Assembly: GCA_036556085.1 (NCBI GenBank)
Contig: DATBKE010000029.1
Coordinates: 1 to 28,175 of the forward strand
From: JACCTH01 sp036556085
GTDB taxonomy: Bacteria; Actinomycetota; Acidimicrobiia; Spongiisociales; ZC4RG35
Length of the DNA: 28,175 bases
Direction: 5' to 3'
Shown here one piece after another: positions 22,136 to 28,175 of this stretch. Under the pieces are notes generated by a model, which worked only from the letters and a program-made list of their open reading frames with translations, had not been told where the DNA came from and did no database searches. The position numbers and the translations under genes were made by a program. Positions within the stretch are counted from its first letter, which is position 1. Every line of letters starts with the position of its first letter.

Positions 22136-23412
22136 CAGACCGACGCCGTCCCTTCCAAGACGGAGGACAGAGACGTCCCGGCCGGGAGCACTCTTTCCAG
22201 ACGATTGACGAGGGAATCGGGTGGCAGCGCCCCGGTCCACTCCAACGGGTTGCCGAGACCGCGCCTGACAAATATGGGCTGGGTGGAGAAATCGTTGTGG
22301 AGCGCGGGCACCAGGGCGAGAATTTCCATCACCTGCCGGCGCAAAGGCCCCTCAGTAGAACCACTCAGGTCCCGGTCAAGATGGAGGACGAGGTCGAGCG
22401 AGCTGCTGAAGACCTTGCGCACGACCGCCTCCCCCACGTTCTCGCCAGCCATCATCGCCGCGTTGACGAGCGCATTCAGAGCATCTCGGGCGGAGTTGGC
22501 ATGGACTGTGCAGCCAAAGCCGCAGCCGGCATTCACCGCCCGGGTTAACTCGAAAGCCTCGGCCCCCCGCACCTCGCCCACGATGATGCGATCAGGACGC
22601 ATCGCCAGGATGACCTTGACCAGGTCACGCAACGAGATCTCCCCTCTCCCGTCGAGCGCTGCCGGCCGAGCCTCGTAGTAGGAACCGTGCAGAAGGGGGA
22701 CGTGCAATTCGCGGACCTCCTCGCAGCAGCGAATGCAAAGCCCGGCCGGGCTGGCCTGGATGAGGGCGGCGAGAAGCGACGTCTTTCCGCTCCCAGGTGG
22801 CCCGGAAACCAGGTAGGAGGCGTTGGTGCGAGCGACCAGGGCCAAGAAGTTTGCGGCCGGAATTGTCAGCGAGCCGAGCTCGGTCAACGTTTGCAACGAC
22901 TCCCGGCGCAGCGCATAACGACGAATGGTCACGGAGAGTTGGTCGGCAATCGGCGAAATGACAGCCGTCAACCGAGCCGATCCCTCGAGAACGCGAGCCT
23001 GCACAATGGGACTGGACGCATCAAGACGGCGATCGCTCTCCGCTAGTAGCCGATCGACCACGTGGCGGTTCTCGGCCTCGCTGGTGGGTTGGTCGAGCCC
23101 ACGAAGGCGGCCGATCGAGTCGATATAGGACACCCGGCCGCCTTCGATGAAGACCTCCTCCAGATCGCGGCGCGCCAGTAGGTCAGTGAGGGGGCCCAGT
23201 TCGGAGACCGCCCGCAACACCCGATCGATCATGTCACTCGGGTTGTGGAGCGCCCTCCCCTGTCCCAGATGTGCCCGCCTTTGGTATTCGTCGACCGCGC
23301 CACTGACCACCGCGCGGGCCGCATCGCGATCACGAACCGGGTCGATCCGGGTCGATTCGACAAGCTCGAGCGCCCGCTGGCGGATCTCGTCGTAGGCGGG
23401 AGCGCTAGGCAT
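22132..23412 (-). CDS. cpaF: Tad pilus assembly ATPase CpaF/TadA
   Basis: Secretion ATPase of the GspE/VirB11 superfamily that drives Flp pilus extension from the cytoplasmic face, 426 residues. The N-terminal domain contains DLEEVFIEGG and VSYIDSIGRLRG. Walker A is GPPGSGKTS (204-212), the acidic box EEVRELH follows at ~231, Walker B is RIIVGEVRGAEA (275-286), and the His box is TVHANSARDAL (302-312). These four elements are all intact, so it should be an active motor. The ATG overlaps the cpaE stop by 8 bp and the TGA overlaps tadB. A VirB11-type function is excluded by context. Confidence 0.95.
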   Translation of the reverse strand: MPSAPAYDEIRQRALELVESTRIDPVRDRDAARAVVSGAVDEYQRRAHLGQGRALHNPSDMIDRVLRAVSELGPLTDLLARRDLEEVFIEGGRVSYIDSIGRLRGLDQPTSEAENRHVVDRLLAESDRRLDASSPIVQARVLEGSARLTAVISPIADQLSVTIRRYALRRESLQTLTELGSLTIPAANFLALVARTNASYLVSGPPGSGKTSLLAALIQASPAGLCIRCCEEVRELHVPLLHGSYYEARPAALDGRGEISLRDLVKVILAMRPDRIIVGEVRGAEAFELTRAVNAGCGFGCTVHANSARDALNALVNAAMMAGENVGEAVVRKVFSSSLDLVLHLDRDLSGSTEGPLRRQVMEILALVPALHNDFSTQPIFVRRGLGNPLEWTGALPPDSLVNRLERVLPAGTSLSSVLEGTASVW

Positions 23413-24544
23413 GGGCTATCAACTCGCGAGCCAACTTGCCGGTCGAGCGAAAGAAGCGCCCACTAGCCACCCGACTACCCGCCCAGGTGGCCGCCTTCAG
23501 CTGCGGATCCTCGGGGAGAAACCAGACCTGAGCCGTGCCGTTAGCCCGCTGCAGTTCTTCCCGAAGTTCTTCCCTGCGAAAGCGGCTCCGGGGAGCGCGG
23601 TTTACGACGATCCTCGCGTTGGCGGATTCGTTTAGGTTCCGGGCCTGCACATACCAGGCGTTAAGCCGAGAGACGCTTACTGGGTTTGGAAGCGAAACCA
23701 TCACCAACTGGTCGGCTGCGCTCACGCCGGCGCGGCTGACACTGAACCGCCCCCCTTGGCCGAACCCGACATCTCCGATCTGCGAACCGACATTGCCGAC
23801 CACGAATCGGTAACGACGCGAGATCTCGCCGAGCACCTCGGCGACTTCGTGAGTCCGGAGTTCCATCCAGTCGCGTTCACTCGACAACCCGGTCAGGACT
23901 TCGAAGCGACCGGCTGGCTGCAATGCCTTCTCAAGCCGTGCTTGGCGGTGAGCCACGGCATCGATCGCGGTGCGCAGGTTGGGCAGCATTGGCAGCGCCA
24001 GCCGCTGGGCAATTGAGGGCGCGGTCTCGTCCAAATCGAGCAGGGCGGTGGAACCGGAGCGGGCGAGGTGGGTGGCCAAGGCGATGGCGATCTCGGTAGC
24101 GCCACAACCTCCCGGTGGCGCCCCCACGCAAATGACGACGCGATCCCGCCTCTTCTCGGGGACTGAAAGTTCGTCGACGGGATGCTCGGGTGCGAGTACC
24201 ACCAGCGCTCGAAGTGCGACGACGAACTCGTCCGCAGAGGCATCTGCCTCGATCACCTGATCAACGCCGAACTCCCAGAGCCGCTCCTTGGCGTCAGGCG
24301 AGTCGGCTGGGTCGAACACTCCCAGCACTTGGCGTCGACGGCGTTGCACCTCCGTAACCAGTCTGGGGGTGAGGAATGAACTGACATCATCGATGACGAG
24401 AACTTGGTAGTCCTCCGCCAGCGCATCCTCGGGAGTCAGCACCTGGGCCCGCACCCGAGCACCGCCGTGATCGGCCAGAAACCGATGGAGGCGATCGGGC
24501 CAATCCCGGGCTGAGGCGGAGAGTGCAATGGCAACCTCGTTCAT
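23405..24544 (-). CDS. cpaE: Tad pilus localisation protein CpaE/TadZ
   Basis: The 379-residue protein has an N-terminal receiver-like pseudo-domain (about 1-115, VLVIDDVSSFLTPRLVTEV) and a MinD/ParA-type domain. The P-loop, GAPPGGCGATEIAIA (141-155), departs from the deviant Walker A KGGxGKT: the signature Lys before GG is missing and Ala replaces the GKT Lys. The A' motif ALLDLDE (167-173) and later helices are kept. TadZ proteins with degenerate P-loops are known; they act as polar landmarks that place the machine, so nucleotide hydrolysis may be weak or absent. The start ATG overlaps the cpaB stop (ATGA). Confidence 0.88.
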   Translation of the reverse strand: MNEVAIALSASARDWPDRLHRFLADHGGARVRAQVLTPEDALAEDYQVLVIDDVSSFLTPRLVTEVQRRRRQVLGVFDPADSPDAKERLWEFGVDQVIEADASADEFVVALRALVVLAPEHPVDELSVPEKRRDRVVICVGAPPGGCGATEIAIALATHLARSGSTALLDLDETAPSIAQRLALPMLPNLRTAIDAVAHRQARLEKALQPAGRFEVLTGLSSERDWMELRTHEVAEVLGEISRRYRFVVGNVGSQIGDVGFGQGGRFSVSRAGVSAADQLVMVSLPNPVSVSRLNAWYVQARNLNESANARIVVNRAPRSRFRREELREELQRANGTAQVWFLPEDPQLKAATWAGSRVASGRFFRSTGKLARELIAHA

Positions 24545-25218
24545 GGTTGTGTCGCAGCCGGCGATGAGCCCGTCGACCGTGCGATCTCGATCTCGCCCGA
24601 GCGAATGGCTGCCGCCACCGCAAGGGCCTCCTGATCGTCCACTGCGACGACGACAAAGAAACCCGTTGCCCCCGTTAACGATCCTCGGGCGTTGGAGGGA
24701 ACCTCGAGTACTTCAGCCCCAGTGAGGATGTACACGGGGCCAGTATCGGAGACCGATATCAAGTCGATCCTGTCGCCGGCGACCAGTCCACCGCCAACGG
24801 CGTGCTCGATCTCGATCGGAATCGAAAGGGCCCGCTGGGCGGATGGTGCAGCCGCCGGTCGGAGGTCGTCGACCGAGAGAAGGTGACCGGCCTCGACGGT
24901 TCGGGTGGCGACCATCCCCACCAGGGCCGACGACTGCGCTCCCGACAAGAGAGTTGCAAACAGGCTGTCGTCGACATCTACATCGGCCACGGTGAGGTCG
25001 CCGACTTTGATGACACGCCCGGCTTCAATGCGACCGGTGGCCACTAGGGCCGGTCGCGTCGTCTCCTGGCCGCGCAGCACCATCAGGTTGGTGGCGAAAG
25101 CCAGAACCGCGGCCAGGATCATCAAGAGGTGGGAGGCTGTGACTCGGGTTAGCGGGTTGCGGCGCCGGGGTCGCGACACGTCAGAAAACGCCGGTTCATT
25201 TGCCTGCGCGCTTGTCAC
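24541..25218 (-). CDS. cpaB: Flp pilus assembly protein CpaB (SAF domain)
   Basis: The 225-residue protein has a short basic N-terminus, one transmembrane helix (ASHLLMILAAVLAFATNLMVL) and an extracytoplasmic SAF domain: RIEAGRVIKVGDLTVADVDV, VEAGHLLSVDDLRPA, and the later IPIEIEHAVGGGLVAGDRIDLI. This is the CpaB/RcpC layout. In diderms CpaB works with the secretin CpaC; no secretin is encoded here, in keeping with a monoderm envelope. I chose the GTG at 25218, with GGGAGG 5 nt upstream, over a GTG at 25239. It is the first gene of the tad operon; a candidate -10 box (TAGGTT) lies about 40 nt upstream. Confidence 0.88.
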   Translation of the reverse strand: MTSAQANEPAFSDVSRPRRRNPLTRVTASHLLMILAAVLAFATNLMVLRGQETTRPALVATGRIEAGRVIKVGDLTVADVDVDDSLFATLLSGAQSSALVGMVATRTVEAGHLLSVDDLRPAAAPSAQRALSIPIEIEHAVGGGLVAGDRIDLISVSDTGPVYILTGAEVLEVPSNARGSLTGATGFFVVVAVDDQEALAVAAAIRSGEIEIARSTGSSPAATQP

Positions 25219-25220
25219 AC

Positions 25221-25229
25221 AAGCCTCCC
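25221..25229 (-). promoter_or_regulatory. Shine-Dalgarno deciding the cpaB start
   Basis: GGGAGGCTT on the minus strand, with GGGAGG 5 nt upstream of the GTG at 25218; it favours this codon over the in-frame GTG at 25239. Confidence 0.7.
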
Positions 25230-25257
25230 ACTTCCCCACTGCCTGCGGCCAAGTGGC

Positions 25258-25263
25258 AACCTA
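25258..25263 (-). promoter_or_regulatory. Candidate -10 box of the tad operon
   Basis: TAGGTT (TANNNT form) on the minus strand, giving a leader of about 33 nt to the cpaB GTG. A weak -35-like TTTCGA lies 18 nt upstream. It overlaps CCACA-GGT-TGTGG, a 5-bp inverted repeat at 25265-25277 that could be an operator. Confidence 0.3.
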
Positions 25264-25284
25264 TCCACAGGTTGTGGGAAATCG

Positions 25285-25291
25285 AAAGGAG
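25285..25291 (+). promoter_or_regulatory. Shine-Dalgarno deciding the TTG start at 25301
   Basis: AAAGGAG with a 9-nt spacer to the TTG at 25301; no other in-frame start nearby has a comparable site. Confidence 0.55.
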
Positions 25292-25300
25292 CGCGAAAAG

Positions 25301-25825
25301 TTGACGTGGGATCCCGATGATTTCGAGGAGCTGGGCAGCGAACTACGCCGTCGCATGGGCGCCGAGATACGGGAGGAAGCCGAAGAGATCGAGCATCTCG
25401 CTGATCTCCAACGACGCCGCCGATCCTCGTTGATCGACGTCGCCAATGCGGCCATGCATCGCGGCGACTCAGTCACGATCGACATCGGCAAACGCTCCTG
25501 GAAGGGGACTTTGCGGGCGGTCGGCGAGGACTACCTGCAGCTCACGACCAGCCAGATCGTCATCGAATGCCCATCCGCAGCCGTGGTGTTGACCTCGGAA
25601 CGATCTCGCGTCGGGGGCCAATCGGGCAAGCCGGCTTCCGCGACATGGCGGGCGAGACTGGCCGAGATCGCTGCCGACGAGAAGACCGTGCAGATCGTCG
25701 TGCGCGGCTCCGAGGATGTCGTGGGTCGAATCGAAGTTGTCGCCACGGACCACCTCGAGGTCTCGGGCGAGAACCCGACCTACATACCGCTGGGCTTGAT
25801 CGTGGCGATCACTTTCGATCCTTAG
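25301..25825 (+). CDS. Protein with two tandem Sm-like barrels, divergent from tad operon
   Basis: Not matched to a named family with certainty. The 174-residue product opens with an acidic/basic helix (DPDDFEELGSELRRRMGAEI, continuing EEIEHLADLQRRRRSS). It then shows two similar beta-barrel patterns. The first is RGDSVTIDIGKRSWKGTL, VGEDYLQLTTSQIVIECP, AAVVL. The second is EKTVQIVVRGSEDVVGRI, VVATDHLEVSGENPTYIP, LGLIVAITF. Both follow the Sm/LSm scheme of strand, G-x-L, D-Y/H-L-x-L, and a final hydrophobic strand, so RNA or nucleic-acid binding is a reasonable guess. The TTG start is chosen for AAAGGAG 9 nt upstream; a GTG at 25274 is the alternative. The gene is divergent from cpaB and overlaps the convergent HTH gene by 17 bp. 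Confidence 0.7.
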   Translation: MTWDPDDFEELGSELRRRMGAEIREEAEEIEHLADLQRRRRSSLIDVANAAMHRGDSVTIDIGKRSWKGTLRAVGEDYLQLTTSQIVIECPSAAVVLTSERSRVGGQSGKPASATWRARLAEIAADEKTVQIVVRGSEDVVGRIEVVATDHLEVSGENPTYIPLGLIVAITFDP

Positions 25826-26045
25826 CCGCACGCGCCCCATCGCTTTCCGCCGCCGCTGGATGTGCGCGCAGGAAGTCGATGATCTCATCTCGCAAAAAGC
25901 GAAAGGCCCTGCCGCCGGGAAGCTTGTAAGCCGGTAGCCGGCCCTCCCGCGCATAACGCCTCACCATCTGCACATTCATGCTCAGCATTTCGGCAACTTG
26001 GGCCGCATCAAGGATCGGGGGCATATCGCCGCCGTCCGCCAACAT
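25809..26045 (-). CDS. Excisionase-type helix-turn-helix protein (HTH_17, BldC-like)
   Basis: Small DNA-binding protein of 78 residues. A MerR-like winged HTH spans residues 11-62: LDAAQVAEMLSMNVQMVRRY (helix-turn-helix) and AREGRLPAYKLPGGRAFRF (wing), then DEIIDFLRAHP. This scheme is shared by excisionases, BldC-type developmental regulators and stand-alone repressors, and without a partner integrase here a regulator is more likely. GAGGAGG precedes the ATG at 26045 by 2 nt and the following TTG by 5 nt, so either codon could be used. The gene overlaps the Sm-like gene at the 3' ends. Its position near cpaB makes it a candidate regulator of the tad operon, but this is inference. Confidence 0.85.
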   Translation of the reverse strand: MLADGGDMPPILDAAQVAEMLSMNVQMVRRYAREGRLPAYKLPGGRAFRFLRDEIIDFLRAHPAAAESDGARAAKDRK

Positions 26046-26123
26046 GTCCTCCTCTATGTCAACCGTTCGATCATATGGAGATGGAGGGGCGGTGGGAAGA
26101 GGGTTGTTATGGCGCTTCCGGGT

Positions 26124-26129
26124 TAGCCT
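26124..26129 (+). promoter_or_regulatory. -10-like TAGCCT for leaderless bpa
   Basis: TAGCCT (TANNNT) ends 6 nt before the ATG at 26136; there is no Shine-Dalgarno sequence. Confidence 0.4.
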
Positions 26130-26135
26130 CGGCCG

Positions 26136-26636
26136 ATGACCGCCAGAGAAAACGAACAGTCAGCCCCGATTGCCCCTGACGCGATCGACCCGGCCCCGGC
26201 GCCAGTCGAAAAGCCTCCAGACGAGCAGGGTCCACCCGGCGTTGGTGTCCCGACCAAGCTCATCCGGATTGCGTCGATGACCCGCGCGATGCTCGACGAG
26301 GTTCGACAGGCACCGCTCGACGAACAGGGACGAAATCGGCTGGCGGCCGTGCATTCCGCCACCCTGGGGGAACTGCGTGAGATGCTGACCTCAGAGCTGC
26401 TCGACGAATTCAACGAAATCATGGTTCCCCTCGATGGGCCAACGCCTTCGGAGGCCGAGTTGCGAATCGCACAAGCCCAGCTCATCGGATGGCTCGAAGG
26501 CCTTTTCCATGGGATTCAGGCCTCGCTTTGGAGCCAGCAGATGGCGGCCCAGGCTCAGCTGCAGGAAATGCAACGTCGCTCCTCTGTCGGTCGGGCTTCG
26601 CCGGAGGAACGGGAAGGCTCGGGGCTCTACCTCTAA
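26136..26636 (+). CDS. bpa: Bacterial proteasome activator Bpa (PafE)
   Basis: ATP-independent ring activator that opens the actinobacterial 20S proteasome and feeds it unfolded or specific substrates. The 166-residue product has a disordered Pro/Glu-rich N-terminus (1-35) and the conserved four-helix core with PTKLIRIASMTRAMLDEV, RNRLAAVHSATLGELREML, LIGWLEGLFHGIQASLWSQQ and AAQAQLQEM. The C-terminal docking tail ends GLYL, where the known mycobacterial Bpa ends GQYL; the penultimate Tyr and final Leu that insert in the proteasome alpha ring are kept. No proteasome subunit genes are in this window. The gene stands alone with an apparently leaderless start, divergent from the HTH gene. Confidence 0.93.
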   Translation: MTARENEQSAPIAPDAIDPAPAPVEKPPDEQGPPGVGVPTKLIRIASMTRAMLDEVRQAPLDEQGRNRLAAVHSATLGELREMLTSELLDEFNEIMVPLDGPTPSEAELRIAQAQLIGWLEGLFHGIQASLWSQQMAAQAQLQEMQRRSSVGRASPEEREGSGLYL

Positions 26637-26698
26637 GTCACTCGTTTCGTGCCGCAGGCGGTGGGGTAAAACCGGCCCACGACCTGAGGAGACGAAGC

Positions 26699-27214
26699 AT
26701 GCAATTTCCCTGGCAACGGCCCGCCCATCCGCTGGGCCAACTGAGTCGGGCCAACCCGATTGGTCGCATCGGGGCTGGAATCGGTGCCGGCTTTCTGGCC
26801 GGAATCGCCGGAACCGCGGCGATGACCCTGTCCTCCATGGCGGAGATGAAGCTGAGAGATCGAAAGCCCTCCACCACTCCCCAAGACGCGGCCGCCAACC
26901 TGCTCGGGTTGGAACCGCGGAACTCCGATGAACTCAGCAAGCTCGGCCAGGTGGTTCATTGGCAGTACGGCACGAGCCTGGGAGCCATCAGAGGCTTGAT
27001 GAGCGCCGCGGCTTTGCGCGAACCCTTGGCCTCGATCCTATTTTTCGCCGCCGTCTGGGCCTTTGACCTCGCGGTGGTGCCGGAACTGGCAGACACCAAA
27101 CCCGCGAAAGAGTGGGGAGCTGACGAGCTAGCGATCGATGCCTTTCACCATGTCGTTTTCGTCGGAGTAACCGCCCTTGCTCTGCGGGCGCTGCTCAAAA
27201 AGCGCGGGCGTTGA
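26699..27214 (+). CDS. Small membrane protein of unknown function
   Basis: The 171-residue product has no recognised family. It contains about three to four hydrophobic segments: GAGIGAGFLAGIAGTAAMTL (residues ~25-44), AAALREPLASILFFAAVWAF (~100-120) and a C-terminal FHHVVFVGVTALALRALL ending in KKRGR. Between the first two lies a charged loop with TTPQDAAANLLGLEPRNSDE. Histidines at HWQYGTSLGA and FHHVVF sit near membrane edges. The frame extends upstream as a shadow of bpa; I chose the ATG at 26699 with GAGGAG and a 7-nt spacer. It may be co-transcribed with bpa (62-bp gap). Its stop directly abuts the whiB stop on the other strand, with no base between. Confidence 0.8.
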   Translation: MQFPWQRPAHPLGQLSRANPIGRIGAGIGAGFLAGIAGTAAMTLSSMAEMKLRDRKPSTTPQDAAANLLGLEPRNSDELSKLGQVVHWQYGTSLGAIRGLMSAAALREPLASILFFAAVWAFDLAVVPELADTKPAKEWGADELAIDAFHHVVFVGVTALALRALLKKRGR

Positions 27215-27487
27215 CTAGCTGACTTTGCGAGCAACGATGCGCTGACGGCGGACCCGGCGGCGCTCACGCTCTGACATGCCGCCCCAGATGCCGAACTTCT
27301 CTCCGTTGGTGATGGCGAAGCTAAGGCATTCCTCGCGCACCTCGCAAGCATTACAGATGGCTTTCGCTTTTCGAGTGGACGCTCCCCGCTCTGGAAAGAA
27401 CAGATCGGCGTCGGCGCCGCGGCAGTTGGCGTAGTCCTGCCATGACAATTCCCCGATGGCGAGAGCGTCGATCAATGTCGACCTCAT
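27215..27487 (-). CDS. WhiB-family iron-sulfur transcription factor
   Basis: WhiB-like proteins are actinobacterial regulators that bind a 4Fe-4S cluster and sense redox state or work with the sigma factor. The 90-residue product has all four Cys ligands, at residues 22, 45, 48 and 54 (ANCRG, AICNACEVREECL). The G-I/V-W-G-G turn (FGIWGGMSERERRRVRRQ) and a basic C-terminal tail for DNA contact follow. The start at 27487 has GGAG 8 nt upstream (27496-27499); a longer frame from a GTG at 27529 is possible. The paralogue (WhiB1, WhiB2 or other) cannot be fixed by eye. It is divergent from sdhC across 170 bp of palindrome-rich DNA. Confidence 0.93.
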   Translation of the reverse strand: MRSTLIDALAIGELSWQDYANCRGADADLFFPERGASTRKAKAICNACEVREECLSFAITNGEKFGIWGGMSERERRRVRRQRIVARKVS

Positions 27488-27543
27488 GCGATGGACTCCG
27501 CGGATCCTCCGGGCCAGGTCTCTCCCCACATACTGCGCTCCTC

Positions 27544-27573
27544 ACACGCGTGTAATTACAACAATGTGATTGT
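27544..27573. promoter_or_regulatory. Cluster of three adjoining palindromes upstream of whiB and sdhC
   Basis: ACACGCGTGT (27544-27553) and TGTAATTACA (27551-27560) are perfect 10-bp palindromes sharing three bases, followed by ACAAT-GTG-ATTGT (27561-27573). The three lie in the only sizeable non-coding gap at this end of the window, between divergent whiB and sdhC, and the block is AT-richer than its surroundings. Probable operator sites, protein unknown. Confidence 0.5.
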
Positions 27574-27602
27574 GTCAGTTGGGGCGCGCGCCGTCAAGGG
27601 GG

Positions 27603-27611
27603 TGTGGATAA
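27603..27611 (-). promoter_or_regulatory. Perfect DnaA-box sequence
   Basis: TTATCCACA on the minus strand, identical to the classical DnaA box, 47 bp before the sdhC start. Only one perfect copy is seen here, so an origin is not indicated; it may be a regulatory or titration site, or chance. Confidence 0.4.
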
Positions 27612-27657
27612 GTCTTTCGATCTAGAAGCGCAGCCGGTCCGGCTTTAATGAGGGTTT

Positions 27658-28175
27658 GTGACCACCACCGACGTCCCCAGCAAACGCAGGACATCGTTCT
27701 TCGTAGATTTCTATCGGTCGGCGGTTGGAAAGAAATGGGTGATGGCGATCACGGGGATCATCCTCCTCGCCTATGTGATCGCCCACACGCTCGGCAACCT
27801 CAAGATCTACCTCGAGATCGAGTCCTCCGGCGTCTATGAGATCGACGAATACGGACACTTTCTGCGGGACTTTCTCTACCCCATACTCCCCCGCCATCTC
27901 TTCCTCTGGATCATGCGGATCGGACTGCTGATCGCCACCATCTTTCACGTTCACGCGGCAGTCGCCCTTACCTACATAAACCGCCGAGCTCGCCCGATCG
28001 GCTACGAAGGCCCTCGTCGTTACCTCGTTGCTAACTACGCCAGCCGGACGATGAGATGGTCCGGCTTCATCGTGCTGGCATTCGTGCTGTTTCACCTCGC
28101 CGATTTCACATGGGGGATACAGCCGTTCTCCCCTGAGGGTTGGGAGGCAGGGGCGGTTCATGCCAACTTTCTTCT
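27658..28175 (+). CDS. sdhC: Succinate dehydrogenase cytochrome b subunit, 3' end cut
   Basis: Membrane anchor of complex II, of the single-subunit b558 type used by actinobacteria. The 172 visible codons start with GTG (TTTDVPSKRRTSFFVDFYRS). They give a first helix KKWVMAITGIILLAYVIAH with TLGNLKIYL, then RHLFLWIMRIGLLIATIFHVHAAVAL, and a third region RWSGFIVLAFVLFHLADFTWG. His residues in IAHTLGNL, IFHVHAAV and LFHLADF are placed where this family ligates heme. The gene is open to the window edge, so sdhA and sdhB are expected beyond it. GAGGG lies only 3 nt before the GTG, a short spacing. A long opposite-strand frame in the same region is a shadow. Confidence 0.92.
   Translation, partial: MTTTDVPSKRRTSFFVDFYRSAVGKKWVMAITGIILLAYVIAHTLGNLKIYLEIESSGVYEIDEYGHFLRDFLYPILPRHLFLWIMRIGLLIATIFHVHAAVALTYINRRARPIGYEGPRRYLVANYASRTMRWSGFIVLAFVLFHLADFTWGIQPFSPEGWEAGAVHANFL

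Noticed and set aside
21273..22271. Upstream extension of the tadC frame to give a 643-residue protein
   Set aside because: This part is tadB read in another frame; the GTG at 21272 overlapping the tadB stop fits the operon's coupling pattern.
25262..25270. CTATCCACA as a second DnaA box
   Set aside because: One mismatch to the classical box and no cluster around it; it also overlaps a candidate -10 element, so chance is likely.
24905..25300. Upstream part of the 306-codon frame leading into the Sm-like gene
   Set aside because: It runs antisense through cpaB; a ribosome site places the real start at 25301.
27622..28161. 179-codon minus-strand frame opposite sdhC
   Set aside because: SdhC on the plus strand has clear membrane helices and family motifs; the opposite frame has none.
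1..28175. CRISPR arrays, insertion sequences, integrases or prophage genes
   Set aside because: No regularly spaced direct repeats, transposase motifs or integrase were found. The excisionase-type HTH protein has no integrase partner and is better read as a regulator.

Overview
The window is about 28 kb of high-GC chromosomal DNA that reads as an actinobacterium, most likely an Acidimicrobiia-like lineage. Supporting markers are a WhiB-family iron-sulfur regulator, a bacterial proteasome activator (Bpa), cofactor F420 biosynthesis (CofC) with an F420-type LLM oxidoreductase, a mycothiol-type PIG-L deacetylase, an actinobacterial SdhC, frequent GTG/TTG starts, 1-8 bp gene overlaps, and several apparently leaderless genes. 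The lineage is an inference from gene content; there is no 16S rRNA gene here.

Layout. (1) 1-1599, minus: two exported surface-type proteins, one Gly/Asp-rich (cut by the window edge) and one with a Val-Thr-Glu-Pro repeat stalk and a C-terminal membrane anchor. (2) 1677-5285, minus: a tight operon ilvE, unknown gene, FAA-hydrolase family enzyme, gltX. (3) 5295-9798: S9 peptidase (-), pgpA (+), serA (-), usp (+). (4) 9358-13444: usp/thioesterase pair, F420-type LLM oxidoreductase (-), and an overlapping operon of a methylmalonyl-CoA epimerase-like protein, cofC and a PIG-L deacetylase. (5) 13451-16363: UgpC/MsiK-type ABC ATPase (-), SDR with a Tyr-to-Phe active-site change (+), NTF2-like protein (+), lipoprotein (-). 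(6) 16542-17448: a tRNA-Gln relic, tRNA-Gln(CUG), tRNA-Glu(CUC), and an HNH endonuclease-like gene with three zinc-finger modules. (7) 17563-18522: zinc-ribbon protein and AhpD-like protein. (8) 18534-25218, minus: a ten-gene Tad/Flp pilus operon (cpaB, cpaE/tadZ, cpaF/tadA, tadB, tadC, flp, three TadE/TadG-like pseudopilins, one anchored protein), nearly all overlapping. (9) 25301-27487: a protein that looks like two tandem Sm-like barrels, an excisionase-type HTH protein, bpa, a membrane protein and whiB. (10) 27658-end: 5' part of sdhC.

How the parts work together. The tad block encodes the pilus motor, platform and pilins, but no prepilin peptidase and no secretin is in the window; absence of a secretin fits a monoderm. 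cofC makes an F420 precursor that enzymes like the neighbouring LLM oxidoreductase use. The most interesting sequence-level signals are: a 54-bp inverted repeat that almost fills the 62-bp gap between two divergent start codons and carries the same -10-like hexamer in each arm; a perfect 22-bp hairpin with a related core at a convergent junction; the tRNA-Gln relic beside a zinc-finger HNH gene; the tandem Sm-like protein divergent from the tad operon; and a cluster of palindromes plus a perfect DnaA box between whiB and sdhC. I see no CRISPR array, insertion sequence or prophage.
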